From: DATHSN01 sp035464115
Lineage (GTDB): Bacteria; Actinomycetota; Acidimicrobiia; Acidimicrobiales; SKKL01
Assembly: GCA_035464115.1 (NCBI GenBank)
Contig: DATHSN010000413.1
Location: forward strand, 1-14,055
Direction: 5' to 3'
DNA length: 14,055 nucleotides
In this document: positions 13,379 through 14,055 of the stretch, one piece after another
Numbering within the stretch: the stretch's first letter is position 1
Layout of the letters: the number at the start of each line of letters is the position of its first letter
Translations under genes and position numbers: made by a program
The notes under the pieces: generated by a model
Database searches by the model: none
What the model was told of the DNA's origin: nothing
Seen by the model: the letters and a program-made list of their open reading frames with translations, nothing else

Positions 13379-14055
13379 CCGCCACCGGACCGCACGGGCC
13401 GCCCCGCGGCGCCGGTCCCGGCATCACCATCCTGCACGTCGACATGGACGCGTTCTACGTGTCGGTCGAGCTCCGTCGGCGCCCCGAGCTGGTGGGTCGA
13501 CCGGTGGTCGTCGGTGGCACCGGCGACCGCGGCGTCGTCGCCGCCGCCTCCTACGAGGCGCGGGCCCACGGGGTGCACTCGGCGATGCCGTCGGTGCGGG
13601 CCCGTCGCCTGTGCCCCCACGCGGTGTTCCTCGCCGGCGATCACGCCCTCTACGCCGAGGTCAGCGCCCGGGTGATGGCGCGCTGTCGCGCCGTCACCCC
13701 GCTGGTCGAGCCGATCTCGCTCGACGAGGCGTTCCTCGACGTCACCTCGGTGCGGCGCCTGCACGGCGAGCCGGTCGCCATCGCCCACCGGCTGCGGCGC
13801 GAGCTGGCCGACGCCGAGGGCCTGGGCGCCTCGGTGGGGGTGGCGCCGTCGAAGTTCCTCGCCAAGCTGGCGTCGGAGGCGGCCAAGCCGCGGGCGGCGC
13901 CGTCGGGCACCCGCCCGGGTGCCGGGGTGGTCGTCGTCGCGCCGGGCGAGGAGCTGGCCTTCCTGCACCCCCGGCCGGTGCGGGTGCTGTGGGGGGTGGG
14001 CCCCGCCACCCTCGCCCGCCTCGAGCGCCTCGGTGTGCGCACCGTGGGCGATCTC
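13375..14055 (+). CDS. dinB: DNA polymerase IV, 3' end beyond window
   Basis: Y-family translesion DNA polymerase; the first 227 residues are present and the reading frame is open at the window edge. Catalytic acids are D23 in HVDMDAFY (21-28) and D117/E118 in SLDEAFLD (115-122). Y28 occupies the steric-gate position. ASYEARAHGVHSAMP (58-72) and GASVGVAPSKFLAKLASE (151-168) are typical finger/palm blocks. The helix-hairpin-helix of the thumb starts at about 204 (LWGVGPATLARLERLGVRT). The GTG at 13375 is the only ATG, GTG or TTG that keeps the first beta strand and D23 (the next ATG is at codon 24), and it overlaps the Nudix stop by 4 bp. Coupling to a Nudix hydrolase is suggestive of joint handling of damaged nucleotides. 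Remaining thumb and little-finger domains are not visible. Confidence 0.93.
   Translation, partial: MTATGPHGPPRGAGPGITILHVDMDAFYVSVELRRRPELVGRPVVVGGTGDRGVVAAASYEARAHGVHSAMPSVRARRLCPHAVFLAGDHALYAEVSARVMARCRAVTPLVEPISLDEAFLDVTSVRRLHGEPVAIAHRLRRELADAEGLGASVGVAPSKFLAKLASEAAKPRAAPSGTRPGAGVVVVAPGEELAFLHPRPVRVLWGVGPATLARLERLGVRTVGDL

Overview
The window is very GC-rich (about 70% or more by eye) and fully coding-dense. GTG starts and 1-4 bp gene overlaps are frequent, and one module resembles MtrAB-LpqB. This points to a high-GC Actinomycetota chromosome; gene content and style suggest the Acidimicrobiia side of the phylum, but that is an inference, since no rRNA or other marker gene is present. I see no insertion sequence, CRISPR array, tRNA, rRNA, phage or defence gene. 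No stretch over 300 bases lacks a gene; the longest gap is about 100 bases.

The left 9.1 kb runs on the minus strand. In transcription order (right to left) it encodes: a small two-helix membrane protein; an inositol-monophosphatase-family phosphatase; an OmpR/PhoB-type response regulator; a membrane histidine kinase; a short GerMN-domain lipoprotein overlapping the kinase by 4 bp; a 745-residue double-length phosphofructokinase of the eukaryotic type; a 384-residue phosphofructokinase with the pyrophosphate-dependent signature, overlapping its neighbour by 1 bp; and glycerol kinase. The kinase, regulator and lipoprotein form an envelope-signalling unit. The last three genes form a glycolysis/glycerol unit in which two phosphofructokinases with different predicted phosphoryl donors are translationally coupled.

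At about 9.09-9.13 kb the strand switches, with only 39 bp between divergent starts. The right part runs on the plus strand. It encodes: a soluble polyprenol-phosphate mannosyltransferase; a membrane-anchored HTH protein with repeated proline/acid-rich units outside the membrane; then a type-B carboxylesterase, a TIGR03792-like small protein, a Nudix hydrolase and the 5' part of DNA polymerase IV (dinB, cut by the window edge). The last four are joined by three successive 4-bp stop/start overlaps, so they look like one translationally coupled operon.

The points most worth a second look are the eukaryotic-type tandem phosphofructokinase beside a PPi-type enzyme, the HTH-membrane-repeat protein with its textbook-spaced leaderless promoter, and the esterase/TIGR03792/Nudix/DinB string. 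I found no clear evidence of a wholly new multi-gene system; the novelty is in these combinations and architectures.
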